A stretch of 64,000 bases of DNA from Sphingobacterium sp. (GTDB lineage Bacteria; Bacteroidota; Bacteroidia; Sphingobacteriales; Sphingobacteriaceae): contig JALAGS010000235.1 in NCBI GenBank assembly GCA_022712315.1, forward strand, positions 124,001 to 188,000, read 5' to 3'. Below are positions 19,241-27,990 of the stretch, in pieces. Made by a program: the position numbers and the translations under genes. Every line of letters begins with the position of its first letter. Within the stretch, counting starts at the first letter, position 1. The notes under the pieces were generated by a model, which searched no databases, had not been told where the DNA came from, and saw only the letters and a list, made by a program, of their open reading frames with translations.

Positions 19241-20070
19241 TGAAACGTACGGCAACGGCTATTTTATCTTTACTTTTCCTTGCCTTATCTGGGCTAGGGG
19301 CAGTTCGTGCACAGGAATTTAAGTTTGCCTTTTTAACAGATATGCATGTGCATAGTGATTCGACACTTGGCCAGGTGGAGCGCCGGTTAAAATCTCTGCC
19401 GTTAGCAGTGGAGCTGCTGGTAAGCGGAGGCGACAATGTCGACATTGACAATTTAAAAACGGCTGATCTTCTGGCTGGCGAGCAGCGCCTTAAATCATTG
19501 AAAGGGCTTTTTGACCGCACAAAAAAGCCTTACCGCATGGCTATCGGCAATCACGACCGCTTGCCGCGCGATCTGCGTAACGGCAACAATGACTTTGAGC
19601 TCTTCGAAAAGACTTTTGGTCAGACCTATTATAGCTTTGACCATAAAGGCTGGAAGTTTATCGTGCTAAATAGTGTGGAAACAAAGGATAACCACTATGT
19701 TATCGGTGACAAGCAGCTGACATGGCTGCAGGATCTTGTGAAAAACACAGCCAAAGATCAGCCTTTGGTGATTATTTCACATGTCCCTTTTTTGTCGGTC
19801 TATTATCCTGTTCTGGAGGGACGCTATACCGCTGCGGATACCTTTGTCAATCAAAAGCAGGTATTCGATCTTTTCAAAGCGCATAGCCTAAAGCTTGTGT
19901 TACAGGGGCATATGCATTTATATGAAGAAATTAAAGTCAAAGGTGTTCAGTTTATTACGGCGGGAGCCGTATCAGGCAATTGGTGGCACGGTGCTTTTGA
20001 GGGGACTGCACCAGGACATCTTGAAGTGGACGTTCATGGTAAAGATTTCAGCTGGAAATATGTAAAGTAA
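19240..20070 (+). CDS. Secreted calcineurin-like metallophosphoesterase (locus 1)
   Basis: Predicted periplasmic or surface phosphoesterase of about 276 residues. A signal peptide ends at VRAQE. Metal-binding motifs are present in order: FLTDMHVH (Asp34, His36), GGDNVD, GNHDR, ISHVPF and QGHMHLYEE. These give the two-metal site of the calcineurin-like family. ATG at 19240 overlaps the susD stop by one base; ATG at 19234 is an alternative two codons upstream. Its place at the end of a SusCD operon suggests it works on the imported substrate or releases phosphate from it. Substrate (monoester, diester or nucleotide) cannot be told. Confidence 0.87.
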   Translation: MKRTATAILSLLFLALSGLGAVRAQEFKFAFLTDMHVHSDSTLGQVERRLKSLPLAVELLVSGGDNVDIDNLKTADLLAGEQRLKSLKGLFDRTKKPYRMAIGNHDRLPRDLRNGNNDFELFEKTFGQTYYSFDHKGWKFIVLNSVETKDNHYVIGDKQLTWLQDLVKNTAKDQPLVIISHVPFLSVYYPVLEGRYTAADTFVNQKQVFDLFKAHSLKLVLQGHMHLYEEIKVKGVQFITAGAVSGNWWHGAFEGTAPGHLEVDVHGKDFSWKYVK

Positions 20071-20095
20071 ATCCTTCTTTTTTCTAAAAAAACAA

Positions 20096-20138
20096 GCCCC
20101 AAGTCAGTAGCTATTTTTGCTGGCTTGGGGCGTTTTTT
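20096..20138 (+). terminator. Rho-independent terminator of locus 1
   Basis: GCCCCAAGTCAG (20096-20107) pairs with CTGGCTTGGGGC (20120-20131) through 12 bp including one G-U pair, with a 12-nt loop, and is followed by GTTTTTT. A clear intrinsic terminator just after the phosphoesterase gene. Confidence 0.88.
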
Positions 20139-20297
20139 AGTGGCTTCCCTGTCCGGTCGCGGCCTTTAATTTTGGTACCTCTAATGAAGTCCCGGATAGT
20201 TGAGCGGTGGGAATGTATCATGAATTGACCTATTTCAAATCTACAGAATTATCCGCTTAATCTAAAAACTCATTTATTTAGCAGGAAGTAAAATTAA

Positions 20298-20330
20298 AAA
20301 TAAAATCTACTAATCTTATAGATTTTATTT
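20298..20330. promoter_or_regulatory. 12-bp perfect inverted repeat, candidate operator of locus 2
   Basis: AAATAAAATCTA (20298-20309) and its exact complement (20319-20330) are separated by 9 nt. The repeat sits 11 bp before a -7 element, overlapping where the -33 element would be. That is the position expected for a repressor or activator site. No T-run follows that would make it a terminator. Confidence 0.45.
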
Positions 20331-20340
20331 AATGATTTAC

Positions 20341-20348
20341 TATATTTG
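20341..20348 (+). promoter_or_regulatory. Promoter -7 element for locus 2
   Basis: TATATTTG is a perfect match to TAnnTTTG. No clear -33 element is present; that place is taken by the inverted repeat at 20298-20330. Transcription from here would give a leader of about 270 nt before susC, containing a short ORF and a hairpin. Confidence 0.45.
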
Positions 20349-20429
20349 TTTATCAACCTAGAAGACAAGCTTGAAATAGCGGCCTCTTCCATGAGTAATC
20401 ATCATAATGTTTAACTTAATTTGTTATTT

Positions 20430-20534
20430 ATGAACTGCACACTTTATTCTATTCTTTCTAATCCCAGAGCAAGTCAGCTCTCCTACAAATCCTATTTCTC
20501 TGATTTAAACATGCGAATGTGTAGCTGCGGATAA
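20430..20534 (+). CDS. Putative 34-residue leader peptide ending in Cys codons
   Basis: ATG-to-TAA open frame of 34 codons inside the long leader of locus 2. The peptide has Cys at position 3 and ends M-R-M-C-S-C-G-stop, with the two Cys codons at 20520-20522 and 20526-20528. The second half-codon pair AGC-TGC is also the left arm of the hairpin at 20523-20562. This layout is that of an attenuation leader peptide reading cysteinyl-tRNA supply. There is no recognised homologue in my memory; Cys-ended leader peptides before sulfur genes are known from Actinobacteria. Translation is not proven and chance is possible. Confidence 0.45.
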   Translation: MNCTLYSILSNPRASQLSYKSYFSDLNMRMCSCG

Positions 20535-20566
20535 GGGGAAATATTTTCCTTAACATGCAGCTTTTC
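20523..20566 (+). terminator. Candidate attenuator hairpin in the locus 2 leader
   Basis: Outer stem AGCTGC (20523-20528) with GCAGCT (20557-20562), inner stem GGAAA (20537-20541) with TTTCC (20545-20549), followed by TTTCT. A ribosome stalled on the leader Cys codons would cover the left outer arm and block the hairpin. A freely terminating ribosome would let it form. It can therefore serve as a cysteine-sensitive transcription attenuator. Confidence 0.4.
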
Positions 20567-20623
20567 TGACAAGTAATCAATTGGCGTTGGCACTTGTAAT
20601 TATTCACTGTTAAAATTTTACCT

Positions 20624-23600
20624 ATGAAAAATAGCGTATGGAAGTACGCCGTGACAATTTTTTTGTCACATGGTTTGCTATTGCCTGTATTTTCGCAGCA
20701 ATCTGAGCCGATTATCAACGCGACCTTAAAAGGTATTGTATTGGATTCTATTACCAATCAGCCCATTGAAGGCGTTACAATACAGCTCGAAGGTGTTACG
20801 CACCATGTAAAGACCGATGCGTCTGGAAGATTTCAATTCGTTACGGGGCAGCGGCTTCCCCTGACTTTTTCAACTTCATTTTTGGGTTATAAGGGCCGGA
20901 AGATTACAGCACGGCAGGCCCAGATTCAGATTCTGTTGCAGCCCAGCGTCTCCGATCTGGATGAAGTGGTAGTCGTCGGCTACGGAACACAGAAAAAAAG
21001 AAACTTAACGGGCGCGGTCGGTAAGATCGAAGCCTCTGAAGTAAATAAAATCCCGGTAGCTAGTTTCGATGCGCAGCTGCAGGGAAAACTCGCGGGAGTG
21101 CAGGTTTCGACAAACTCCGGGGTCCCCGGCGAGAGTATCTTTCTACGTGTGCGTGGAACGACCTCCATCAACTCCAGCAGTGATCCGCTGTATATCGTTG
21201 ATGGTGTATTCTTAAATAATACTTCGCTTCAAAATATAGGCCTCGGCGGAAGGACGAGTTCACCGCTCACGGATATCAACCCGGCTGATATCGAGTCGAT
21301 CGAAGTGCTAAAAGACGCATCGGCTACGGCGATCTACGGTTCCCGCGGTGCCAATGGTGTGATCATTATCACAACGAAAAAAGGTAGCTATGGCAGCCGT
21401 ACCAAAATTGACCTCAACCTGCAGGGGGGATGGGCCGAAGCAAATAAATCCTTGTTGCCCAAACTGGCTACAGGTCCCGAAACGGCAACTCTGGCCAATG
21501 AGTGGTGGATAAACTCGGGACTGGACAACCCTGCCCTAAAACAGACTTTTGCCAATCGGCCTTACCGTCCGGTTTCGGAAGGTGGCAAGGGAAATCCCGA
21601 AGATCAGCCTACCTATGACCGTCTGGGATTTCTGCTGCGCCACGGTAAGCTGCAGGATTACAATATCGGTATCCAGGGTGGTGGCGACAAATCCAGGTTT
21701 TACATCGGTGCTGGTTATACAGGGCAGGAGGCTTTTATCAAGGTGATCGATTTTTCTCGGACCAATGTCAAGTTTAATTTTGACCATCAGATCAATAGTC
21801 GCGTTAAAATTGGCCTGACAAACAATTTTTCGAGAACCTACCGCAATCAGGCTCGTACCGGTGACGGTCCACAGGTCAGTCTTTTCAACTCTGCAGTTTC
21901 CTCGGCGACCAATGTGCCAATTTTCAATACCGACGGATCACTCAATGGGACGGACAATACCTATACGCTCGTAGACAACTATGATGTGAATACCACCAGC
22001 CTGCGCTATGTCGGAAGCGCTTTTGCTGAAGTCGATATTGTAAAAGGACTGAAATTTAAATCGAGTTTCAGTGCCGACTACAATGTATACGACGAATCGC
22101 AATATTGGAACAGCAAAACCAGTATTGGTATCGCCAATAACAATCAGGCGACCTCGGGCATATCCAGAAATGGAACCTGGATCAATGAGCAGACCCTGTC
22201 GTATCAAAATACGTTTGGAAAGCACAGCCTCAACGCAATTTTGGGAAACACCTTTCAGAGTAATGTGCTCGATTACAAATACCTGGAAGGGAATGGCTTT
22301 GCCAATGATTCCTTCAAGCAGATTTCTTCTGCTGCAAATATCCTCGCATCCGACAACTGGACCAAATATACCATCGCTTCCTTTTTTGGGCGTGTAGGTT
22401 ATAGTTATGCAGACAGGTACTTTGCGGAGGCGACTTTACGTGCGGATGGATCATCCAAGTTTGGAGCCAATAATCGATGGGGTTATTTCCCCGCGTTCTC
22501 GGCAGGTTGGCGTATCAGTCAGGAAGCATTCCTGGCAGATCAAAGCTGGTTGAGTGACCTCAAAATAAGGGCTTCCTATGGATTGACCGGTAACCAGGCG
22601 GGTATCAGCAACTTTGCTGCCAGAGGCTTATGGTCGGGCAATGAAAAGTATGCAGATAGCTATGGCAAAGTCCTGCCAAGTACGGGGCCTTTTCAGCTTG
22701 GGAATGCGGATCTGCGCTGGGAAAAGACAGCCCAGGCAGATCTTGGATTAGACTTGGCGCTGTTCAAAAATCGCCTTTCTGTGACCTTAGATCTTTATCA
22801 TAAATATACATCCGATCTGTTGCTCGAACGGCCTATCGTTGGAAGTTCGGGGTTTTCCAAATACTGGGCAAATGTGGGGGAGATCAGCAATAAGGGTTAT
22901 GAGCTGTTGATCAATTCGCTCAATGTGAAAACAAAAGATTTTGCCTGGAATACGAGCTTCAATATATCAGGCAATAAAAATAAAATCGAGAAATTACCGA
23001 CCCAAATTACCCAATATACCCGTGATTGGGTGATTCTGAAAGAAGGTTATTCCCTTAATTCCTTTTGGCTTTATGAGCAGCTGTATGTCAATCCACAGAC
23101 TGGAAATGCGGTGTTTGATGGGCAGCTCAGCGATGGTTCGCTGCCAACCTCGGCACGCAAGGTTTTTCGCAATGCTTATCCCAAATTTTACGGTGGCATA
23201 GGCAATACTTTTACTTATAAAAACTTTGACCTCGGTGTTGACTTCAGTTTTCAATATGGCAACTATGCGGTTAACCTCAATCGCTATTTCAGGGAACGTA
23301 ACCCAAGCAGTGGGGGTGTCTTCCAAAATGTACTGAACAGATGGCAGCAGCCCGGAGATAATACAGACGTACCGCGCTTGACCTCGGAAGGGCTTAACTA
23401 TACGATTGATGCCAATAGCCGTTATCTCGAAGATGCCTCTTTCTTAAAATTGAGACAACTGTCTTTTGGCTATAAATTGCCGAAAGAACTGGTAGAGCGG
23501 GCCAGGCTGACTGCAGCACGTGTTTATTTTGTGGGATCAAACCTCTTTGTCTGGAGCAAATACACTGGCGATCCCGAATCGAATGTAACCAGCAATCCAA

Positions 23601-23677
23601 ATGCACAGGGGATAGGCTCTTTTGGAACGCCGCCACAGCCCCGTACCTTTCAGCTTGGTTTAAATGTCACCCTATAA
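20624..23677 (+). CDS. SusC/RagA-family TonB-linked outer-membrane transporter (locus 2)
   Basis: Outer-membrane importer of 1017 residues. Signal peptide ends near PVFSQQ. A carboxypeptidase-regulatory-like domain (about 35-108) is followed by DEVVVVGYG at 113-121. The plug contains FLRVRGTTSINSSSDPLYIVDGVF and DIESIEVLKDASATAIYGSRGANGVIIITTKKG. The barrel ends FQLGLNVTL. It has no STN domain. Unlike loci 1 and 3, no sigma/anti-sigma genes precede it; a long leader with a putative Cys-ended peptide takes their place. The next genes are SusD and then sulfur-type redox proteins, which suggests, but does not prove, a sulfur-containing ligand. Confidence 0.93.
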   Translation: MKNSVWKYAVTIFLSHGLLLPVFSQQSEPIINATLKGIVLDSITNQPIEGVTIQLEGVTHHVKTDASGRFQFVTGQRLPLTFSTSFLGYKGRKITARQAQIQILLQPSVSDLDEVVVVGYGTQKKRNLTGAVGKIEASEVNKIPVASFDAQLQGKLAGVQVSTNSGVPGESIFLRVRGTTSINSSSDPLYIVDGVFLNNTSLQNIGLGGRTSSPLTDINPADIESIEVLKDASATAIYGSRGANGVIIITTKKGSYGSRTKIDLNLQGGWAEANKSLLPKLATGPETATLANEWWINSGLDNPALKQTFANRPYRPVSEGGKGNPEDQPTYDRLGFLLRHGKLQDYNIGIQGGGDKSRFYIGAGYTGQEAFIKVIDFSRTNVKFNFDHQINSRVKIGLTNNFSRTYRNQARTGDGPQVSLFNSAVSSATNVPIFNTDGSLNGTDNTYTLVDNYDVNTTSLRYVGSAFAEVDIVKGLKFKSSFSADYNVYDESQYWNSKTSIGIANNNQATSGISRNGTWINEQTLSYQNTFGKHSLNAILGNTFQSNVLDYKYLEGNGFANDSFKQISSAANILASDNWTKYTIASFFGRVGYSYADRYFAEATLRADGSSKFGANNRWGYFPAFSAGWRISQEAFLADQSWLSDLKIRASYGLTGNQAGISNFAARGLWSGNEKYADSYGKVLPSTGPFQLGNADLRWEKTAQADLGLDLALFKNRLSVTLDLYHKYTSDLLLERPIVGSSGFSKYWANVGEISNKGYELLINSLNVKTKDFAWNTSFNISGNKNKIEKLPTQITQYTRDWVILKEGYSLNSFWLYEQLYVNPQTGNAVFDGQLSDGSLPTSARKVFRNAYPKFYGGIGNTFTYKNFDLGVDFSFQYGNYAVNLNRYFRERNPSSGGVFQNVLNRWQQPGDNTDVPRLTSEGLNYTIDANSRYLEDASFLKLRQLSFGYKLPKELVERARLTAARVYFVGSNLFVWSKYTGDPESNVTSNPNAQGIGSFGTPPQPRTFQLGLNVTL

Positions 23678-23701
23678 ACTTAATCCTCATATCAAAAGCT
23701 C

Positions 23702-25069
23702 ATGAAAAAATTGTTATATTTCCTTTGTCCTCTTCTTGTCTTTCAGCTGAGTAGCTGCAGCTCTTTTTTGGAGGTGGAGCCTAAAAATTCAGTCTCTGAT
23801 GAGGTGACCATCGTCGATGCGAGTTCGGCAGCAACTGCTGTCCGTGGCATCTATTCTGCTCTTCGATCCAACGATTACTACGGCTATAGCTTTCAGTTGC
23901 TGGGATTCTTTTCGGCAGACAATATTGTGTATCGGGGTAGTCAGACCGTTCATCAGACCTTGACCAATCATACGGTCAAATCCGATCTGGCCGTGCTGGC
24001 TACTGCCTGGAATCAGATCTATGCCACCATTAACCGCACCAATCATGTCATTACAAAAGTGCCCAATCTGGCGCTGACGACCACATTTACAGAAGCTTAC
24101 CGGAACCAGCTGGTCGGGGAGGCCTATTTTGTCCGTGCGCTTGCTTATTTTGATCTTGCCAGGACCTGGGGCGGTGTACAGATCGTTCTGCAGCCGACGG
24201 TTTCAGCCAGCAGCCTGCCGCAGGTAAAAAGGAGCTCATTGGCCGATACATATGCACAGGTGCTGCAGGATCTGCAAAAAGCAGAGCAGCTGCTACCCAA
24301 TGAGACAAACCGTATCCGGGCGACCAAGAAAACAGCCCGGGCATTGTTGGCCAGGTTTTATCTCTATCAAAAGAACTGGTCGGAAGCCATCAAATACGCA
24401 ACGTATATTCTTGATGATAACAGCAATTACAGCTTGGTGACTCCCTATCGTTCGTTTTACGCAAACAATACATCCAACACAAAAGAATCGGTGTTCGAGC
24501 TGGTTTACGATATCAACAATACCAGCGGCCAGGCTAGTCAGTGGCTGTCGGGTAGTAATGGAGGGACAGCCTGGATCAGGCCTTCGCAGGATATTTATGA
24601 CCTGCTGATAGATCCGGCTGTCGGTGGCGACCGGTCAGCACTGGTATCTAAAACATCCTCATCAACAGATCCCAATATCCTGATCGGAAACCTCTATTAT
24701 CGGACCGACCGGACAGACCCTGTCTTTTTGATCCGGACAGCTGAACTGTATCTAATCCGTGCCGAGGCGCTCGCGCAGCGTAATGGTCCCGGCGATCTGA
24801 TTGCTAGCTTAGCCGATTTAAATGCTATACGTGTCCGCGCTGGAGTTAAACCTGTACAAGGGCTTGGGGCAACCGACCTGCTGCAGGCAATTGAGCAGGA
24901 GAATCGGGTAGAATTTGCCCTGGAAAACCATCGCTGGTATGATCTTTTGCGAACAGGCCGTGCGCAGCAAGTGCTCAATATTTCCTCTGTCAACAGGTTA
25001 TTGCTTCCGATCCCTTACGCGCAGGTTTCCATCGATCCGGACCTGCAGCAAAATCCGGGTTTGGATTAA
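23702..25069 (+). CDS. SusD/RagB-family surface lipoprotein (locus 2)
   Basis: Partner lipoprotein of the locus 2 SusC, 455 residues, a shorter SusD than in loci 1 and 3. Lipobox LSSC with Cys19, then SSFLEVEPKNSVSDE, a conserved SusD opening. The core has GEAYFVRALAYFDLARTWGGVQIVLQP and RTAELYLIRAEALAQRNG, and the end has ENRVEFALENHRWYDLLRTGRA. It follows susC by 24 bases and precedes the first DoxX-like gene by 40. The compact size suits a small ligand rather than a polysaccharide; this is inference. Confidence 0.92.
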   Translation: MKKLLYFLCPLLVFQLSSCSSFLEVEPKNSVSDEVTIVDASSAATAVRGIYSALRSNDYYGYSFQLLGFFSADNIVYRGSQTVHQTLTNHTVKSDLAVLATAWNQIYATINRTNHVITKVPNLALTTTFTEAYRNQLVGEAYFVRALAYFDLARTWGGVQIVLQPTVSASSLPQVKRSSLADTYAQVLQDLQKAEQLLPNETNRIRATKKTARALLARFYLYQKNWSEAIKYATYILDDNSNYSLVTPYRSFYANNTSNTKESVFELVYDINNTSGQASQWLSGSNGGTAWIRPSQDIYDLLIDPAVGGDRSALVSKTSSSTDPNILIGNLYYRTDRTDPVFLIRTAELYLIRAEALAQRNGPGDLIASLADLNAIRVRAGVKPVQGLGATDLLQAIEQENRVEFALENHRWYDLLRTGRAQQVLNISSVNRLLLPIPYAQVSIDPDLQQNPGLD

Positions 25070-25109
25070 TCGGATCAATTCCGTGTTTTTTCTATTAAAA
25101 TGTATTGAA

Positions 25110-26459
25110 ATGACAATATTAACAGAACCTCATTTTTTTCAGCGTCACCGCTCGAATATACTATATATAGGCTTGATCTTTTTCCTGGTGCTCAGTATCC
25201 CTTATGACCCCAATCTTTTCAAAGATACTTCGTTTGGAAATTTGCTGTCGCTGGAAAACTGGTTTGCGCTGGCAACCTATCGCAGCTCTTTTATTCCTGA
25301 AAGTCCATTCGTGGGTACAGATGTGCGCGGTTATTACAATTGGGCTATTGCGCTTGGACTGGCCCTGCTACTTTTTCTGATCTTTGGGCGCAAACTCAAG
25401 CAGGCGGTTCGTGCCGATGATGAAACAGTCTTTTACTGGCTCCGTGTGCTGCTACGCTATCGCCTGGCACTGGCGATCATCTATATCGGACTGGTCAAAA
25501 TTATTCCGATACAACTGCCCGAACCAACCATCAGCGAACTGCATACGGAATACGGTGACCTGCTACTCTGGAAGCTTTATTACCTAACCAATGGTATTGC
25601 TACGGCCGGCTATCTGCCGGTTATTGGTGCGCTTGAGATTCTGGGCGGTCTATTTTTGCTGAACCGTCGCACTGCAGTAATTGGTTCGGGGCTTCTGATT
25701 GCGGTGCTACTCAATGTGGTCATCGTCAACTATGTATACGAGATCGGTGAGCAAGTGTACAGCTCTTTTCTATTGTTGTTGGCAATTGTCATTTTTTCCT
25801 ACGACTGGCCCCGTTTTTACAGGCTGTTGATCAGAAAGACAGCAACGATCCCTGACGGATTCTGGCCGGTATATGGCCCAAGGGTCGCTGCTGTGCGTCC
25901 CTATCTGCAAGTGCTGTTCTTGGTGCTGATTGCGGTATTTAGCGTGCAGGCTTATTTGAGCTGGAAGAATTCCAATTATCCATTTCCAGAAGAGAAAGGG
26001 CTCGATGACGCTGCCGGAGTATACAACGTGAAAGATTTTGTATGGAAAGGAGATACACTGGCGTATTCGCTAACAGATAGCATACGTTGGAAAGATGTGG
26101 TTTTTGAAAAATGGAACACCATCAGTATTCGTGGAAATCGTCCTGTCAAGGTCGACAGCCTCAGACCACGTATCGCCTTCAACAGGGAGCGCAACTATGA
26201 ATACCTAGGCAACGGAGGTCGTGAATTTTTCGGGTACAGCCAAAAAAAGGGTGCTGAAAAGGAACAGACGGCTATTAAACTTAGGGGGAAGGTCAATCGG
26301 GGCCACACATTTTCCTTTGTCCTCCGCCGGCCGGATAAGCGGACCCTGCTGCTTGATGGAGTTAATCAGCTAGGCGACTCCCTGCATGTGCGGCTTGAAA
26401 AGGTAAACAAGAAATATCTACTGCACGAGGGGCGCAGAAAACCGATCCGTATTTATTAA
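25110..26459 (+). CDS. DoxX-like multi-pass membrane protein with C-terminal soluble domain (first copy)
   Basis: Inner-membrane protein of about 449 residues. Five or six hydrophobic helices occupy residues 20-300. The central segment (VLLRYRLALAIIYIGLVKIIPIQLP, then GALEILGGLFLLNRRTAVIGSGLLIAVLLNVVIVNYVYEIG) resembles the DoxX/DoxD family, members of which form part of thiosulfate:quinone oxidoreductase. A C-terminal soluble domain of about 130 residues follows, ending in LHVRLEKVNKKYLLHEG. The open frame extends upstream into susD, but ATG at 25110 is the sensible start. It is a paralogue of the next gene. Function unknown; a redox or membrane-scaffold role is inferred from family and neighbours. 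Confidence 0.75.
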   Translation: MTILTEPHFFQRHRSNILYIGLIFFLVLSIPYDPNLFKDTSFGNLLSLENWFALATYRSSFIPESPFVGTDVRGYYNWAIALGLALLLFLIFGRKLKQAVRADDETVFYWLRVLLRYRLALAIIYIGLVKIIPIQLPEPTISELHTEYGDLLLWKLYYLTNGIATAGYLPVIGALEILGGLFLLNRRTAVIGSGLLIAVLLNVVIVNYVYEIGEQVYSSFLLLLAIVIFSYDWPRFYRLLIRKTATIPDGFWPVYGPRVAAVRPYLQVLFLVLIAVFSVQAYLSWKNSNYPFPEEKGLDDAAGVYNVKDFVWKGDTLAYSLTDSIRWKDVVFEKWNTISIRGNRPVKVDSLRPRIAFNRERNYEYLGNGGREFFGYSQKKGAEKEQTAIKLRGKVNRGHTFSFVLRRPDKRTLLLDGVNQLGDSLHVRLEKVNKKYLLHEGRRKPIRIY

Positions 26460-26482
26460 CCATTCAAATGTAGCGAAAACTT

Positions 26483-27967
26483 ATGGCAACGATACAACAA
26501 CTGGAGGGAGCGTATAGCAAAGAAGTACGCACATCCAACAAAGACCAGGACTGGAAGTACTGGGAGAAGGTGGGATTTAGATTTACCTTTATTTTCTTTA
26601 TACTTATGGTCGTACCCCTAGACTGGGAATGGTACGAAAAAGTTTTTAAACCCGATTCATTATATGATTTTATGGCTTCTATCGCGGGTGGGTCGCGTAC
26701 CGGTTGGATAGAAATTGATACCGAGAGCGGTAAGTGGGGATTTGCATCCTATACCTCCTGGTGGCTGAATGGTCTGATCGCGGTACTTGGTGCTTCCATT
26801 TGGACCATATTGGCACGAAACAGCAAGGTGAAACAATACGATGCGTTATATTATTGGTTACGGGTGCTAGTACGCTACCGTATTGCGCTGGGTTTGATTG
26901 TATTTGGATTTATCAAATTTTTTCCGATGCAAATGCCATTTCCATCACTGGCCAATTTAAATACCGACCTCGGGGAATATGCTCCCTTTAAATTGTACTG
27001 GCAGATTGTGGGGGTATCTTATAAATACGAGATTTTTCTGGGTTTTCTGGAGATTGCTGCCGGAAGCTTGCTTTTCTTTCGACCAACGGTGGTCGTAGGC
27101 GCCATTATCAACGCCGGCGTTCTTTTTAATATTGCTCATGCCAATATTGCTTATGATGGCGCTGTACATGTTTACAGTTCATATTTCGTGTTGCTTTCCC
27201 TATTTCTGCTGCTACAATACCTGCCTGCAATCTGGAAACTCTTTATCCTGCGTGAACCTGTCAGTGCCTATTATTATGTGCCGGGATTTCTGAAAAAGTG
27301 GAACAAGCCCCTGTACTTTGGGGCCAAAGCAACGATTGTTGTGCTCTTCCTATTTGTATATGGTTATTATCGATATGAACGATTTTATGACGAAGGCCGT
27401 CTTAAGGAGCCTGTGCTGCCGGGCCTGACGCATGCTGCCGGACATTATGAGGTTTCAAGTTTTCTGTTGAATGGAAAGTCACAGCCGTACTCACCTGCGG
27501 ATTCGGTACGCTGGCACGAGGCATTTTTTGAGCGTTATTCGACTTTGGTCTATAAGGTTAATAAAGCCAATGCTATTGATCTCGGTAATGGAACGCCGGC
27601 CTTGAATGATGTACTCAAAACCTATGAATTTACGGGCCGGGCCGGGGGAAAGAGCTACTTGTACTACGAAATAGACTCGGTAGACCATACGCTGTATCTC
27701 ATCGATAAAAATCAAAAATTCAGCAAGGAACAGCGGAAGCAATTGGATGAAAAAATGGATGTCGGCCTGAAAGCCCTTTACGGGAAAGCAAAGGGCGATA
27801 GCCTGCATATCCTGAAATGGGCGTACGAACGGCCAACTGCCGAACAGATCAAGCTAAAAGGGCTAGATGCCAGTGGTAACAACCTTGAAATTACCCTTGA
27901 CCGTGTCAAGGAATCTTATCTCGCAGGTAAGGAATGGTATATGAAAAATACACTCTTTACCTATTAA
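26483..27967 (+). CDS. DoxX-like multi-pass membrane protein with C-terminal soluble domain (second copy)
   Basis: Paralogue of the preceding gene, 494 residues, with the same order: LRVLVRYRIALGLIVFGFIKFFPMQMPFPS, then FLGFLEIAAGSLLFFRPTVVVGAIINAGVLFNIAHANIAYDG, then a soluble domain from about 300 that ends LEITLDRVKESYLAGKEWY. The shared order of helices and soluble domain shows a tandem duplication with divergence, perhaps giving a heterodimer. It lies 23 bases after the first copy and 23 before the persulfide-dioxygenase-like gene. No catalytic motif is visible. I do not know the function. Confidence 0.75.
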   Translation: MATIQQLEGAYSKEVRTSNKDQDWKYWEKVGFRFTFIFFILMVVPLDWEWYEKVFKPDSLYDFMASIAGGSRTGWIEIDTESGKWGFASYTSWWLNGLIAVLGASIWTILARNSKVKQYDALYYWLRVLVRYRIALGLIVFGFIKFFPMQMPFPSLANLNTDLGEYAPFKLYWQIVGVSYKYEIFLGFLEIAAGSLLFFRPTVVVGAIINAGVLFNIAHANIAYDGAVHVYSSYFVLLSLFLLLQYLPAIWKLFILREPVSAYYYVPGFLKKWNKPLYFGAKATIVVLFLFVYGYYRYERFYDEGRLKEPVLPGLTHAAGHYEVSSFLLNGKSQPYSPADSVRWHEAFFERYSTLVYKVNKANAIDLGNGTPALNDVLKTYEFTGRAGGKSYLYYEIDSVDHTLYLIDKNQKFSKEQRKQLDEKMDVGLKALYGKAKGDSLHILKWAYERPTAEQIKLKGLDASGNNLEITLDRVKESYLAGKEWYMKNTLFTY

Positions 27968-27990
27968 TTGTCTTAAAAATACGTGTTATT

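Noticed and set aside
20349..20623. SAM or other known riboswitch in the locus 2 leader
   Set aside because: I could not find the conserved cores of SAM, cobalamin or TPP riboswitches; the leader-peptide and hairpin reading explains more.
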